64,000 nt of DNA from Strongylocentrotus droebachiensis. Its lineage: Eukaryota; Echinodermata; Echinoidea; Camarodonta; Strongylocentrotidae. The DNA lies in contig JAVYIG010002205.1 in NCBI GenBank assembly GCA_035222895.1, positions 62,001-126,000 of the forward strand, given 5' to 3'. The stretch's first letter is position 1; each line of letters starts with the position of its first letter. Below, in pieces: positions 37,401 to 44,840 of this stretch. The position numbers and the translations under genes were made by a program. Under the pieces are notes generated by a model. It searched no databases. It was given only the letters and a program-made list of their open reading frames with translations, and was not told the DNA's origin.

Positions 37401-38477
37401 TTGTACCATGCTGGGGTTCCTATGGAAAGGGTTCACCTGGATTTTCTAGGGCCTTTGCCTAAGTCATCCAGAGGAAATGTGTATATTCTTATGATGGTGG
37501 ATCAGTTCACCAAATGGGTGGAGTGTATTCCCTTACCTTCGCAGACTGCGGAAGAGACAGCTCGGGCTGCAGTAGGGGAGTTTTTCACAAGATTCGGTTA
37601 TCCATTAGCGGTGTTTACCGATCAGGGACGGAATTTTGAGAGTCGCCTTTTTCAGGGATTGTGTAAATCCTTGATGATACACAAGGCGAAGACGACTCCA
37701 TATCGGCCTTCCTCGAATGGGCAAGTGGAAAGATATAATCGTACTCTCATGGATGCTGTCAGGTGCTTCATCGGAAAGGCACAAAATCGGTGGGATGAGT
37801 TTCTTCCTCAGATTGCAGGTGCCCTTAGGACGACTGTAAATAGAAGTACTGGTTTCACTGCTAACCGGTTAATGCTGGGCCGTGAGGTGAATCAGCCTGC
37901 GGATTTGTTATATCCGGTGCCGGGGTCAGCCCTTCCCATCGAGGCAGGTGAGTATCAGGCTAGTTTGCGGAAGGCGACGGAAGAAGCACATGAGTTAGCC
38001 CGCAAAAAGCTGCGTTCAACCCAAGAACGACTTAAGCGGGATTATGATGTCCATACCTTCCGGCGACAATACAATAAGGGTGATTTAGTGTATGTTCTGG
38101 ACTCTGCTAGTCTGAAGGGAGTCTGTAGAAAATTGAAGCCCCCCTGGAAGGGACCAGCTCGGATAGCAGAAAGACTGTCGCCCGATCTATATCGAGTGGA
38201 GCTTCGCAACATGATCTCCACTAGGCATCAGGATCGCCTGAAGCCATGTAGAGATAGGGGCGTGCCCACCTGGTGTAGCACAAAAAGGCAGGTGCATCGA
38301 ACTGAAGTTTATTGCTTGTGCCGGAAGCCAGATGATGGGGATTTCATGATTCAGTGCGACCATTGTGAGGAGTGGTATCATGGTAAGTGTGTTGATGTTT
38401 CCCCGAGTGAAGGGGAGGCTATGGATAAGTATTCATGTCCACCTTGCCGGGCCAAGGTTCCTGGAGGGGTGGAGTAG
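34269..38477 (+). CDS. pol: Pol: protease, RT, RNase H, integrase, PHD finger
   Basis: The frame has no need of its own start; translation should enter at about 34362 by -1 frameshift. Residue numbers are counted from 34269. Protease at about 115-200 has DTAAEVT where DTGA is usual. RT at about 420-600 has WCIDYRALN, GLCNAPATF and the catalytic FLDD. RNase H at about 690-835 has DTDAS, RRELLAVV, RTDHSSL and NADALSR. A Cys-rich linker CGGCGYC follows. Integrase has an HHCC finger (about 990-1035) and a DDE core: D in HLDFLG (about 1057), D in FTDQG (about 1117) and E in GQVERYNR (about 1153). Residues about 1348-1395 form a C4HC3 PHD finger (VYCLCRKPDDG, MIQCDHCEEWYHGKC, CPPC). The frame is uninterrupted for 1402 codons. 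It stops 99 nt before ORF3, in the same frame. Confidence 0.95.
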   Translation: MPSGQNQSINPASCSPRRGTKSCVHGIRRGKLSRVGGEGRSPTREICGQELDALESDMIDPYPDLTPMVAAFSRYLEGVTLGDCSPGGAELSDDPLPEEVTIYRLRSSSLLSVALVVGGYSVNAIVDTAAEVTIISDRIFGRLSPPPEKMREVLVHAAGRDMRMKGIVVGPVSIRLGTREFSEDLYVAPIEDDMLLGVDFLHKHGVNIHIRQSRLQVGKEFIPMEFGEGPGQGRVARVYLSRSAVIPPNHVKLVSCIMDQRMGDFIFEPVSTLSVLAPSVVHGGGNGMKLYVINPTDRNIRLRVSELLGEAQELGTEGDSDTVPFPAVRQLTTGENENENFPSYLEGLYERSCVLLAEDERIKLRQLLVKFADVFARDDFDFGSFTAIEHPIDTGTAAPVKLKMRRTPLSFAKEEKAHLEKMLDAGIIRSSISEWASAPVLIRKRDGGVRWCIDYRALNDVTRKDVYPLPNIEECLDTLTGNAWFSKLDANSAYYQVKIQEDARRKTAFTTKYGLYEFVRMGFGLCNAPATFSRAMDLVLRGLNWEIVLAFLDDVVVLGATVADHLENLETVLERFVQYGLKLKPKKCVLFQEQIEFLGREVSANRVQLKGEHVRAVLEWPTPENTKQVEQFLGLVNYHRVFIKDYAAAAVPLYRITGKHAFCWGVEQQEAFEDIKRRLTRAPVLTMPNSRDLFILDTDASNDAIGAELLQLQEGEERVIAYGSSALTPEQRRYCVTRRELLAVVRFTRQYRHYLLGRQFVVRTDHSSLTWLLSFKYPQGQLARWMEELSQYDLRVEHRPGKKHANADALSRIPEDMAVCEEYRAGFNLEGLPCGGCGYCTKAHRHWASFLEDVDYVVPLAYRPKVSRAVAAEGTVDFVSGFPLELDEVIVPTFRVQVVTTEDVVPLPNASLQIEQGEDAQLSHLRNWLVDQLEPEKATIMLWGPAEKYLWINRNVFHMVNGVICKRVNDQDYLVVPQSLRDGVLSANHDIPSAGHAGRDRTVARIKDRYFWYNMHQDIKEYVRTCSICNHCKKSTRYGHSPMELYHAGVPMERVHLDFLGPLPKSSRGNVYILMMVDQFTKWVECIPLPSQTAEETARAAVGEFFTRFGYPLAVFTDQGRNFESRLFQGLCKSLMIHKAKTTPYRPSSNGQVERYNRTLMDAVRCFIGKAQNRWDEFLPQIAGALRTTVNRSTGFTANRLMLGREVNQPADLLYPVPGSALPIEAGEYQASLRKATEEAHELARKKLRSTQERLKRDYDVHTFRRQYNKGDLVYVLDSASLKGVCRKLKPPWKGPARIAERLSPDLYRVELRNMISTRHQDRLKPCRDRGVPTWCSTKRQVHRTEVYCLCRKPDDGDFMIQCDHCEEWYHGKCVDVSPSEGEAMDKYSCPPCRAKVPGGVE
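34356..34399 (+). promoter_or_regulatory. -1 programmed ribosomal frameshift signal
   Basis: The heptamer G GGA AAC at 34356-34362 is in the correct gag phase (X XXY YYZ). After a 5-nt spacer comes a stem-loop: CGGGT 34368-34372 with ACCCG 34395-34399, and inside it GGAGAG 34377-34382 with CTCTCC 34388-34393. A slip at AAC enters the pol frame, which is open through this point. Confidence 0.85.
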
Positions 38478-38560
38478 TGGGGAGTGTTTTTTTTTGGTGG
38501 GGGGGAGAATTACGTTGTTAGTATACTTTTGGTAGGTATGCTGATATCTTTCCCGTTTAT

Positions 38561-38576
38561 CTAATTCCCTTTACAG
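38561..38576 (+). promoter_or_regulatory. Candidate splice acceptor directly before ORF3
   Basis: CTAATTCCCTTTACAG ends exactly at the ORF3 ATG (38577). It supplies a branch-like CTAAT, a pyrimidine tract and AG. This arrangement suggests ORF3 is made from a spliced subgenomic RNA. Confidence 0.55.
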
Positions 38577-41300
38577 ATGGATGATGACTATGGCGGCTCT
38601 CAGCCGCCGCCCCCGGGAACGGAAGAGGAGGCGTCGTTCTCGGGCGCTTTGAACAAGTTGGTTGAGGAGGCGGTCAAGGACCGCAGGCTTCTGTATCCGG
38701 GATTGGTATCCCGGATGGCTCCTCGGCTGGTCCCGTGGGCGGAGGTGCTCGACCACCTGGACCGGCTGTTCCTGTTAGCGGTAGAGGGGGGAGAGGTAGG
38801 TTGGGTGGAGTGCCTGCAGGAGCACTTGCTCGATTGCATGCCTCACTCTGATTTATGCAACCGCTTTCCTCATCCGGATCCTGATAGGAATATATGTCCC
38901 CGGGAAGAGGGGATATTGTCAGGCAAGCTGTACCTGGACCCAGGGACTCCTTGGTGGAAGCCGGAGATGGTGGAGACGCAGCAAGTCTCTGTCGCTCTGG
39001 CTTTCCTTTCTGGTAAGTATCGGGAGGGTTCCTCCCGTAGGTTATGGTCTCCCGAGGGGCCTGGTTTGTTAACAGGGGAATCGAATTCGATTCCCCCTAC
39101 TGGATCACGCGCTCCGGCAACGTCCCCTCCGGTAGCCACGGTTTCGGAGGGTGTGACTGGGGTGGATCTCTCTGCTCCGGGGGATTTGACCCCTGGAGTT
39201 GGGGAGGACACTGCGGCTAGGGCGGGTTCTGGGGAGAGTTTGTCTACTCCGGGGAATTTGATCCCTGGAGATGGGGAGGAAACTGCAGCTAAGGCGGGTC
39301 CTGGGAATTTGACTCCTGGAGAGAGCGTTTCTCCTATGGAGGAGGAGACTGTGGGCGAGGAAGACCCTCATTTAGGGGCTGACCCTTTCAATCGTCCGGA
39401 GGGATATTACGTTGTTCGCCGAAAGAAAAGGCATGGCAAAGGGGGTGCTAGCAAACAGCAACCCCCGGAGCCTGAGCTTCGGAGGCCGCAGCCGGGTAAT
39501 GCTCACGCGCCGCAGTCAACAAAACCTGATAGGTATTCGGGTTCGCGGGACGAGCATAAACCGCGATCGGATATGTATTCGGATAGTCCGCGGGTCGAGC
39601 ATGAACCGCGATCTGATAGGTATTTGGGTAGGCCTCGGTTTGAGCGCAGACCGCGAACCAGGGAACCTGGGATGTATTCGGGTAGGCCGCGGTATGAACA
39701 CGTACCGCGACCCAGTGCACCTGAGACATATTCGGGTGGTTCAAGGGGTTATGAGGGAAGACGCTCTGGGACTAAGCGGGCTAGCGAGGATGATGGTTGG
39801 GGGGGACCCATCCGGAAAACTCGTCCTTGTCCGGTGCCTGGCTGTTCAGTTAGGCCTAGAGGCCCGATCAAATGGCATATATACTCTCATATGCCGGAGT
39901 GTTTTCGGTTTTTGCGAACGGCAACTGGGCCTATGCGGAATGTTACTCTGGCGCAAGTCGGTTGCTTGCGTTACATCGCAAAGACGCTTACGGGGTCCGA
40001 TGATTTGCAGGGATTGAAGTCCCTGTGCGCGAGTCAGACTTGGGAATACACGAATGACGTGCCAGAGCATCTCGAGCGGGAAGCTCGATATTTCCTGTCA
40101 GAGATGCGCTGGAAGAATCCCGGGGCAGTGATCGTGCACCCACCTAATAGTCCTGCGGCTTTGTTACACTGGAGGTTGTTGGCGTTTTTGACGTCAAAAT
40201 TGACCACCCCCCAGTGGAGAGAGTTGCAGCGCCTTGGTCGCCGAGTCGCGGTAGCGCCGCGCAAAGTTGTGGAGGAACTTCCTTCCCGGAAGGTGAGCCC
40301 GGGTGCTCCTGATGTTCGCCCCCAGGCCTCCTTTGATGCCGGGTCGGACATCCCAGAGGCACGGGTTCCATCTCCTGCGAGGGAAGCACCGGAGGTTAGT
40401 CCTATGGACGTTACACCCCCGGCTTCCGGTTCCGAGCCAGCTCCTGAGTCGACTTATTCTCGGATGACTCAGAGGCCGGCAGTTCCCCGGGCTTTTGATA
40501 GCCATTTTCATTTGGACCGGATGGAGTCCGTTCACAAGAAAAAGGGGATGGAGTGTGTGACTGCCATTTCGGGCAGGGCCCCCAATGTTCCTGTGCGTCT
40601 TTGTGGGGGGGTAATGAATTACGTTGACCCTCGTCGGTTCCATGAAATTCGGCTCCCTGCAGATCCATGTTTCCCTGTGTCGATTGGGATTCACCCGAAG
40701 CACGCGGGAATTTCGAGTATTGGGTGGCGTGATGTGGACCTGGTCGCAGATATGGTGTGTGGGGGTCAAGTGGTGGCAATCGGGGAGATTGGGTTAGATT
40801 TCTCCGTGGCTGCTGATCGCTGGGAACCCCAGCGCCGTTTGCTGGCTGCGCAGCTTGCGATTGGGTGTGCGGGACGTGTTTTAATCCTGCACCTGCGGGG
40901 GGAGAAGTCCGATCCACTCGGAATAGCTCCTTCTCGGGAATGTCGCAGAATAGTGGGCAAGCATGTAACTCGGCATCAGAGGATTCACATCCACTGCTGT
41001 TCCTTGGGTTCTGGGGAGATCGCTGCCTGGAGAAAGGAGTACCAGCATGTTTACTTTGGATTTACTCCTATGGTAAGCCAATTCTCCCCGGCTCAGCTTG
41101 CGGCTTTGAAGCAGGTTCCTCTGGACAGGCTTCTGTTGGAGACAGATTCCCCATATTTCCCTCCCCAAGGAGTGAAGCATTCCACTCCTGCTTACATCGG
41201 GGAGGTGGGGGCAATGGTGGCCTCTGCGCGGGAAGAGTCCCTGCTCAAAGTACTGGAGGCTACCACTAAGAACGGTCTTCATCTCTATAAGCTCCGGTAA
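38577..41300 (+). CDS. ORF3: zinc-finger-like motif plus TatD-family nuclease
   Basis: 907 codons in the position normally taken by env, with no signal peptide or membrane segment seen. Residues 1-300 are Pro/Gly/acid-rich with a repeated NLTPGxGE-type unit. About 310-395 is a basic Arg/Tyr/Ser repeat (SDRYLGRPRFERRPR style). About 413-440 is a C2H2-like motif (CPVPGCSVRPRG...HIYSH). About 635-907 is a complete TatD metal-dependent hydrolase domain: SHFHLD (metal HxH), SIGIHPKHA, AIGEIGLDF (Glu ligand), VLILHLRG (His), IHIHCCSLG (His) and LLLETDSPYFPP (Asp). TatD proteins are 3'-5' exonucleases or DNases; the animal relative TATDN2 also acts on RNA. All predicted ligands are present, so the enzyme is probably active. 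Its role in the retrotransposon cycle is unknown. Confidence 0.9.
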   Translation: MDDDYGGSQPPPPGTEEEASFSGALNKLVEEAVKDRRLLYPGLVSRMAPRLVPWAEVLDHLDRLFLLAVEGGEVGWVECLQEHLLDCMPHSDLCNRFPHPDPDRNICPREEGILSGKLYLDPGTPWWKPEMVETQQVSVALAFLSGKYREGSSRRLWSPEGPGLLTGESNSIPPTGSRAPATSPPVATVSEGVTGVDLSAPGDLTPGVGEDTAARAGSGESLSTPGNLIPGDGEETAAKAGPGNLTPGESVSPMEEETVGEEDPHLGADPFNRPEGYYVVRRKKRHGKGGASKQQPPEPELRRPQPGNAHAPQSTKPDRYSGSRDEHKPRSDMYSDSPRVEHEPRSDRYLGRPRFERRPRTREPGMYSGRPRYEHVPRPSAPETYSGGSRGYEGRRSGTKRASEDDGWGGPIRKTRPCPVPGCSVRPRGPIKWHIYSHMPECFRFLRTATGPMRNVTLAQVGCLRYIAKTLTGSDDLQGLKSLCASQTWEYTNDVPEHLEREARYFLSEMRWKNPGAVIVHPPNSPAALLHWRLLAFLTSKLTTPQWRELQRLGRRVAVAPRKVVEELPSRKVSPGAPDVRPQASFDAGSDIPEARVPSPAREAPEVSPMDVTPPASGSEPAPESTYSRMTQRPAVPRAFDSHFHLDRMESVHKKKGMECVTAISGRAPNVPVRLCGGVMNYVDPRRFHEIRLPADPCFPVSIGIHPKHAGISSIGWRDVDLVADMVCGGQVVAIGEIGLDFSVAADRWEPQRRLLAAQLAIGCAGRVLILHLRGEKSDPLGIAPSRECRRIVGKHVTRHQRIHIHCCSLGSGEIAAWRKEYQHVYFGFTPMVSQFSPAQLAALKQVPLDRLLLETDSPYFPPQGVKHSTPAYIGEVGAMVASAREESLLKVLEATTKNGLHLYKLR

Positions 41301-41465
41301 GGGATGATGTATGTTATCCCTGTAAGGTTTTTAGGGGGATGATGTTGATTATCCCTACAATATGTTGATTATCCCCGCAATATCTTAAGGGGGATGATGT
41401 TTATTATCCCTACAATGTTTTAAGGGGGATGATGACGGTGACTCCTGCAATGATTTGAGTGGGGC
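41301..41465 (+). repeat. Short repeats after ORF3
   Basis: About four copies of an approximately 45-bp unit containing GGGGGATGATGTTGATTATC and CCCTACAAT. The rest of the 3' region to 42080 has no recognisable frame. Confidence 0.75.
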
Positions 41466-42080
41466 GTCGAAGTGACTGACCCCTGTAATGTTTTCCTTGA
41501 ACAATTCCCTCCGGGATATCGGGGAATAGTGATTATTGGGGGATGTTTGTGATTTGTGGAGAATGTTTTTTGATTTGTATAGATGTAGCAAACTGGGTGT
41601 GGTCTTTTCGAGGCCATTTTATTTAAACTGCATTGGTTTAAAATAAATTGCACATCGCTGGCACTCGATTCGCCCTTTGATTTCGTTTGCTTCTGCTTTT
41701 CCTTTTCAAAACCGAAAAAACTATACTGTTTGGATCACCCTTGTTTGTTTTTTTCAGTACAAAGAAAGGGGATCGGCATGTTATTTTTCTATTATTCTAT
41801 GTTTATAATGGAATTGCCCTTTTGAGGGCGTGATAGTTTTTTTATTTATGGGATGTATAATGGGGTGGTTCTTTGTAAATTGGCAAAGGGAGGAGGGTTT
41901 TGTTCATGGAAAGAGTAAGAAATTCTTTTTCCTGGAGGATGGCATTGTTTTCTGTACATTTTGTGTGTTGTAATTGATGGACCTGGCTGTTGCAAAAGCT
42001 GGTCTTAGCGGGTTTCAGCCACTAATTGTGGCACCCGAGTTTTTTTTGAGGGGTTCGGTTCTCCCTGGGATGAGTTCTTT

Positions 42081-42094
42081 GAAACGGGGGGGAA
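42081..42094 (+). other. Polypurine tract
   Basis: GAAACGGGGGGGAA directly precedes the 3' LTR, the expected plus-strand priming site; it is interrupted by one C. Confidence 0.8.
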
Positions 42095-42402
42095 TGTAGT
42101 AGTTTTTTATATCAAGCTACGCTAGCAGACGACGACAGCCGTATCCAGTAGCAGCCTACGCTAGCAGACGACGTCTGCAGTCTGCAATAGCCACCCTCAC
42201 CACTAGAGGGCGCTATTCCTATTGGAAGTTTCCGTGGATGAGAGTCAACCTGAACTCTCTCTCTCATGCAACCGACACCTCTACCGAACAGACGTACCTT
42301 TACTGGAAGTTAAGGATGTCAAGCCTGATTGCCTGATACATTTCCAGTGAGTATTTCATGTCTGGTTATGGTGTCTATAAAGTAGCTCCCAAGTCTACTT
42401 CA
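42095..42402 (+). repeat. 3' LTR, 308 bp
   Basis: Same length and, as far as can be read by eye, same sequence as the 5' LTR. The CTCF-like string is at 42200-42215. Confidence 0.97.
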
Positions 42403-42406
42403 ATGC
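42403..42406. repeat. Target-site duplication, right copy (ATGC)
   Basis: Matches 30061-30064. Confidence 0.85.
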
Positions 42407-42958
42407 TAAGAAGACACCTCCTCCATTTGCATTTCGGTCTTTTCTCAACACGTTGTAGTCATCAGAAAACACAGAGTATGTTGGTATTGTAGAATCTAAC
42501 TTGGATTCACAACCGATGATGATGTCTGGCTTGTGATGTTCTACAGCTGCAGAGAAGTCTTGTCGTTTCTTTTGTCCCTTTAGCCCGTTGCAATTAAGTT
42601 GCATGACCTTCAGGCGCTTGGGTCTCAGCGTTCTTGTTCTTTGGTGTGAGGCAGGCGGTAAGGGGTGGTCTTCTTCTTCATCTTGTGAGCTTGGAGTGAG
42701 TTGGTCATCACTTAGCACATCAAAACTATTATTCAATTCCAATGTTTGCTCATTAAAGAAAGAGTCAGAGAGGTTGACATGGCGACATTTCCAGCATTCC
42801 CATGACAGCCATTTATGCTTCATGAATCTTTTATATTCTTTCAGACTTGTCCCATCACAATTGATGTGTGTCCACACATTACATTCATCACACTGTAGAG
42901 CAGGATCTTTATCTCTTACCTCCCGATGACAAACTCCACAGGGGTACTTTATACCTAT

Positions 42959-42985
42959 TGGCCCTGGATTTGTCTGTATATCTCC
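42959..42985 (-). other. 2A-like ribosome-skipping motif
   Basis: The motif reads GDIQTNPGP, against a consensus D(V/I)ExNPGP; Gln replaces the usual Glu. In characterised 2A peptides the final G-P bond is skipped, releasing the upstream peptide. Confidence 0.8.
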
Positions 42986-43260
42986 ACACATCAAAAGGCA
43001 GATGTACAACATGGTTGTTCTTTTAATTGATGTGTTACTTTCTTTATACCAGAAGCACATACCATGGTCCGCTTTGTAGATGGAGCTGGCTTTATAACCA
43101 GAGGCAAGGAGTACAATGCTTCCATTGTACCCATGGGTATTCACTTGGTAGGGGCAGCTTTCATTGTGAGCCAACACAATAATGCCCAACAAGACTACAG
43201 TGAATGGAACAATTAGATTGTGCTGAGTAGCTTTACTGGCCATTGACATTGAAGGGTTGA

Positions 43261-43531
43261 ATAGGAAGTGAAGACTTGGCTAGCACAGCTTGCTTGACTC
43301 TGTACAGTTTTAGCTACACATGGGACTGTAGAAAAATTCTCTCTGGCTGGCAAGGGATGGGTGCAACCAAATTTGTTGGATTTTCTTCTAGATGCTTAAG
43401 AATTAGATGCAGAAAGGCACATCACTTGGTAAAGTTGAGTATCCTTGTCCAGAAGAGCTAGCTTTGGTGGGCTACTTGACGTGCAAAACTTGTAGAAAAA
43501 AGATGATTTTGAGGACAGAAGTGCACAGTAC

Positions 43532-43562
<31 letters not shown>

Positions 43563-44285
43563 AGGTGCATTACTATCCTGGCTGTGTATTAAAAGCTGTG
43601 GATGTGTTGGGACAGCTCGGAGGAAGTGGTAATGTCTCTGTGGCGGTGTTGTGCCAGACAACTTTCCTATTTGTTCCAATAGACCAAATGACTAAAAGGT
43701 CTTTTATACTTTTTATTGGATAATTGGGGGTATTTTATTTAGAGGACCTAGTAGATCTATGAATGATAATTAATATGCTATCCATAAATAATAGGTCTAG
43801 TCTATATATTGAGCAGTGCACCAACAGAGAAGCCACTAAACAGAAAAAAATAGATCTAAATGATATTTTTGTACAAAACCATGGGGAGAGTTGTCTGTGA
43901 CTTAAACACATTGAGATTCACAAAGATTTATTGATATCACATTTAAAACATTCATAACTTTTTTGAAACTTTTCCACTCTGTTTCTCTTTTCATACAAAT
44001 AAACTTATAACAAAGGTTGGATTGTCCTCTAATAAGTGTGCCAAGTTGTATTTCTTAGCATCATTTTGCCACCAATTGCGCAATAACTTTAGAGTTAGAG
44101 TGTTTTACAGACTTCTAACTATTTGAAGTAACATTCTTCTTCAATAGTTTTAAGATCATTATTTTACGCAAATAGTATATATCACTTTAAAGCTGAGAAT
44201 CTCCTCTTTTAGAATCAGGCCAAAAACTAAACTAAAAATCGTATCTGGCAACTTTTTGGTGGTTTTGTAGTGCCGGATGACATAT
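43261..44285. other. Spacer with CA microsatellite
   Basis: A (CA)n run lies at about 43532-43560. The left part may be LINE 5' UTR. The right part may hold the NUDCD2 promoter, but no core promoter motif stands out. Confidence 0.5.
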
Positions 44286-44289
44286 TTTC

Positions 44290-44840
44290 CTTTTGTCAGT
44301 TTTGAAATGAAAAATGAAACTGCTGTGAAGAGTGGTGTTAAATGATGAATAAATTCCTCACATTCTCAAAACGTCATCTTTTGTTTTTATAGTGTGATGG
44401 CCAACTTTGATGAGAAGAGTGGTGTAATATGATGAATAAATTCCTCATATTCTCCAAACCTCATCTTTTGTTTTTATAGTGTGATGGCTAACTTTGATGA
44501 GAAGAGTGGTGTGATATGATGAATAAATTCCTCATATTCTCCAAACCTCATCTTTTGTTTTTATAGTGTGATGGCTAACTTTGATGAGAAGAGTGGTGTA
44601 ATATGATGAATAAATTCCTCATATTCTCCAAACCTCATCTTTTGTTTTTATAGCATCATGGCTAACTTTGATGAGAAGAGTGGTGTAATATGATGAATAT
44701 ATTCCTCACATTCTCAAAACCTCATCTTTTGTTTTTATAGTGTGATGGCTAACTTTGATGAGACATTCTCAAAACGTCATCTTTTGTTTTTATAGTGTGA
44801 TGGCTAACTTTGATGAGAAGAGTGGTGTGGTACCATGTCT
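44290..44840 (+). repeat. Tandem array of the NUDCD2 start region
   Basis: The unit contains TTTTGTTTTTATAG then TGTGATGGCTAACTTTGATG. Its ATGs lie at 44397, 44484, 44571, 44658, 44745 and 44800, spaced 87, 87, 87, 87 and 55 bp. A decayed further copy precedes them (about 44290-44343). The first four read MANFDEKSGVI then stop; the fifth is truncated; the sixth is the true start. Confidence 0.93.

Larger units (their letters stand above)
30065..42402 (+). mobile_element. Full-length Ty3/gypsy-type LTR retrotransposon with extra TatD ORF
   Basis: A 12,338-bp element: LTR, 2.5-kb leader, gag, pol reached by -1 frameshift, a third ORF encoding a TatD nuclease, 3' repeats, polypurine tract, LTR. 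The LTRs read as identical, all three ORFs are open, and a 4-bp target duplication is intact, so the insertion is recent and may still be active. It sits inside the endonuclease region of a LINE on the opposite strand. Base composition is richer in G+C than the flanking DNA. Domain order PR-RT-RNase H-IN places it with Ty3/gypsy (Metaviridae-type) elements. The IN C-terminus carries a PHD finger, not a chromodomain, and the env position is filled by a non-envelope protein. Confidence 0.95.
42403..43260 (-). pseudogene. LINE ORF, N-terminal part: signal-like segment, 2A-like motif, PHD finger, start of endonuclease
   Basis: Minus strand, ATG at 43247-43249. A hydrophobic stretch (LIVPFTVVLLGIIVLAHN) follows the first ten residues. 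Next comes CGDIQTNPGP (2A-like, 42959-42988). A C4HC3 zinc finger (CGVCHREVRD, CDECNVWTHINC, CWKC) follows. Then comes the start of an APE endonuclease (LKVMQLNCNGLKG, IIGCESKLD). The frame runs into the LTR at 42402; read across the duplicated ATGC it is in phase with the 3' fragment at 30060, so the LINE was open here before the LTR element landed. The 5' end is approximate. CR1/L2-type LINEs with such N-termini are known from sea urchins. Confidence 0.88.

Noticed and set aside
40034..41282. Several long minus-strand frames over ORF3 and pol
   Set aside because: Antisense shadows of the GC-rich coding frames; no recognisable motifs.
38577..41300. Envelope protein in ORF3
   Set aside because: No signal peptide, furin-like site or membrane anchor is seen; the C-terminal half matches TatD landmarks.
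44339..44800. CRISPR-like regular repeats
   Set aside because: The units are contiguous copies of a gene start with no spacers, in a eukaryotic genome.
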